In this document: in pieces, positions 6,318 to 7,582 of the stretch
Position numbering within the stretch: position 1 is the stretch's first letter
How the letters are laid out: the number at the start of each line of letters is the position of its first letter
Assembly: GCA_051745935.1 (NCBI GenBank)
Contig: JBNJEM010000384.1
Coordinates: 1-7,582, forward strand
Length of the DNA stretch: 7,582 nucleotides
Direction: 5' to 3'
Origin: JBNJEM01 sp051745935
Lineage (GTDB): Bacteria > Planctomycetota > Planctomycetia > Pirellulales > Pirellulaceae
Translations under genes and position numbers: made by a program
The notes under the pieces: model-generated
Seen by the model: only the letters and a program-made list of their open reading frames with translations
Told to the model about the DNA's origin: nothing
The model's database searches: none

Positions 6318-7582
6318 ATGCCACGGATGGCCCTACGAGCCCTACAGACACTCCAGAGTCCCATCGTTACGCCACTCAATCGCAAAGCACAACAGCCGCC
6401 GACAGGCGGGACGGAGATTCATGCGCCCCCCTCACCCACACCGGGTGGTAAGGCGAACCGTGCGAGTTGCGGGACACGCGCCAGTCTGTCGCGCCCTGCC
6501 ACGCCTTTTTTTCGGCTGCCATTTGGCCGCAAGTGGCTCGGGCTGCTCTGCGCGTTTCTACTGACAACGTTGGCACGACCGCTCCCTGCTCAAGAACTCA
6601 CGCCGCCGGTGGCACCAAGCCCCGTCGAAATGGGACAACAGTTCACGTCCCCGGCGCCGCTGCCACCGCCAGTTTCTCGGGGCGCCGACCGCCCCGCGAT
6701 CGACTCCGCTAACGGACAAGAACAGCTGGATTTGCAAACGCTGTTGGACATGGCGCGCCAAAGCAATCCAACACTGCGCCAGGCACGTGCACAAATCGGC
6801 GGGACCATGGGCGCGGCGATTCAAGCGGGACTCTACCCCAATCCGGAATTGGCGTACGCCGCCGAACAGATCGGAGTGGAAGGAACAGCGGGCGAATTCC
6901 AGGGCGCCAGCATTCGACAAGAAATTGTTACTGCAGGAAAGCGTCGACTGAGTCGTGCAAAGCATCTGCAACGTGTCACGGCCGCCGAAGCCTTGGCGCT
7001 GACGCAACAATATCGCGTCTGCAACGACATCCGGTTACATTTCTACGAGGCACTGGCGCAACACCAGTTGTTCGACGTGCATCGGGAACTGGTGGAATCC
7101 GCCGAGGACGCCGCTCTAACAACGCGCGAGTTATACAATGTTGGTCAAGCGAATCAAACGGCCGTCCTTCGTTCCAACGCGAAATTGCAACAGGCGCGAC
7201 TGGAACTAATGACGAGTCGGAGTCGCTATGAACAGGCCTATCGTCGCCTAACCTCGGTGGCCGGCGTGACGTTACCGCTGCTGCCACTGGCAGGTGACCT
7301 GGAAGGTGACATCACCGTCATTGACTTTGAAACAGCGCTGGACAACCTGTGGGAAAATAGTCCACAATTGCTGGCAGCGCGAGCGAAACTACGGGGCGAT
7401 CAACTAACGATCGAGCGGGAAGAGGTGGAACCGATACCGAATCTACATTTGGAAGGTGGAGCTGGGTATAATCTCGAGGCGAAAGAGACGGTAGCCATGG
7501 CTGGCGTCGCGGTTAAGCTGCCGTTGTGGGACAGGAATCGCGGCACGATCCAGCAGGCTCAGGCGGATGCCAGCCGCCAGCG
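6318..7582 (+). CDS. TolC/CzcC-family outer-membrane efflux protein (C-terminus beyond window)
   Basis: The frame is open from the stop at 6225-6227 to the right edge. The ATG at 6318 gives at least 421 residues, and ATG 6327 is nearly equivalent. Neither has a good ribosome binding site. A hydrophobic segment at residues 73-86 followed by RPLPAQE looks like a signal peptide cut after A91, preceded by an unusually long basic, proline-rich region of about 72 residues. A proline-rich spacer (94-136) leads to the outer-membrane efflux repeats. The first begins LDLQTLLDMARQSNPTLRQA (137) and includes GLYPNPEL, QEIVTAGKRR and LYNVGQANQTAVLRSNAKL. The second begins near residue 337 (FETALDNLWENSPQLLAARA). 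LPLWDRNRG near the end also fits CzcC/CusC-type proteins. These form the outer-membrane channel of tripartite pumps, often RND metal exporters. The pump and adaptor genes are presumably downstream. The substrate cannot be told from this sequence. Confidence 0.9.
   Translation, partial: MPRMALRALQTLQSPIVTPLNRKAQQPPTGGTEIHAPPSPTPGGKANRASCGTRASLSRPATPFFRLPFGRKWLGLLCAFLLTTLARPLPAQELTPPVAPSPVEMGQQFTSPAPLPPPVSRGADRPAIDSANGQEQLDLQTLLDMARQSNPTLRQARAQIGGTMGAAIQAGLYPNPELAYAAEQIGVEGTAGEFQGASIRQEIVTAGKRRLSRAKHLQRVTAAEALALTQQYRVCNDIRLHFYEALAQHQLFDVHRELVESAEDAALTTRELYNVGQANQTAVLRSNAKLQQARLELMTSRSRYEQAYRRLTSVAGVTLPLLPLAGDLEGDITVIDFETALDNLWENSPQLLAARAKLRGDQLTIEREEVEPIPNLHLEGGAGYNLEAKETVAMAGVAVKLPLWDRNRGTIQQAQADASRQ

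Noticed and set aside
6154..6564. Plus-strand open frame of 136 codons
   Set aside because: It overlaps the efflux gene in another frame, and its translation lacks domain or membrane features.

Overview
This window looks like chromosomal DNA from a planctomycete, most likely of the Pirellulales type. That is an inference from the style of the proteins: a truncated RAYT-like transposase with the motif RCVRRAFLCG, an IS transposase N-terminus of a type I associate with planctomycetes, a response regulator with an HD-GYP domain, and long N-terminal regions before signal peptides. No rRNA, tRNA or CRISPR array is visible.

Left part (1-2087). The start of an IS4-like transposase runs off the left edge on the minus strand. 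Three plus-strand genes follow. The first is a PrcB_C-like protein whose reading frame extends upstream of its first ATG without finding a normal start. The second is a membrane-anchored hypothetical protein with an EF-hand-like loop. The third is a small protein with three membrane spans.

Middle part (2088-3456). This stretch is poor in genes. It holds short repeats, several hairpins and the 5' fragment of a RAYT/Y1-type transposase that stops before its catalytic motif. It reads as decayed accessory DNA.

Right part (3457-7582). Three minus-strand genes lie in a row: a 53-residue single-span membrane protein (5971-5810), an Rcp1-like response regulator with an unrecognised C-terminal domain (5677-4763), and a response regulator fused to a variant HD-GYP domain (4596-3457). 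They may form a small signalling operon with no histidine kinase in view. Divergent to them is a TolC/CzcC-family outer-membrane efflux protein that starts near 6318 and runs off the right edge. The divergent intergenic region carries a 27-nt hairpin that pairs fully only in minus-strand RNA.

I see no complete, clearly new multi-gene system. The most notable points are the degenerate HD-GYP site with an insertion, the unknown output domain of the Rcp1-like regulator, and the RAYT remnant together with a GTAG-containing palindrome.
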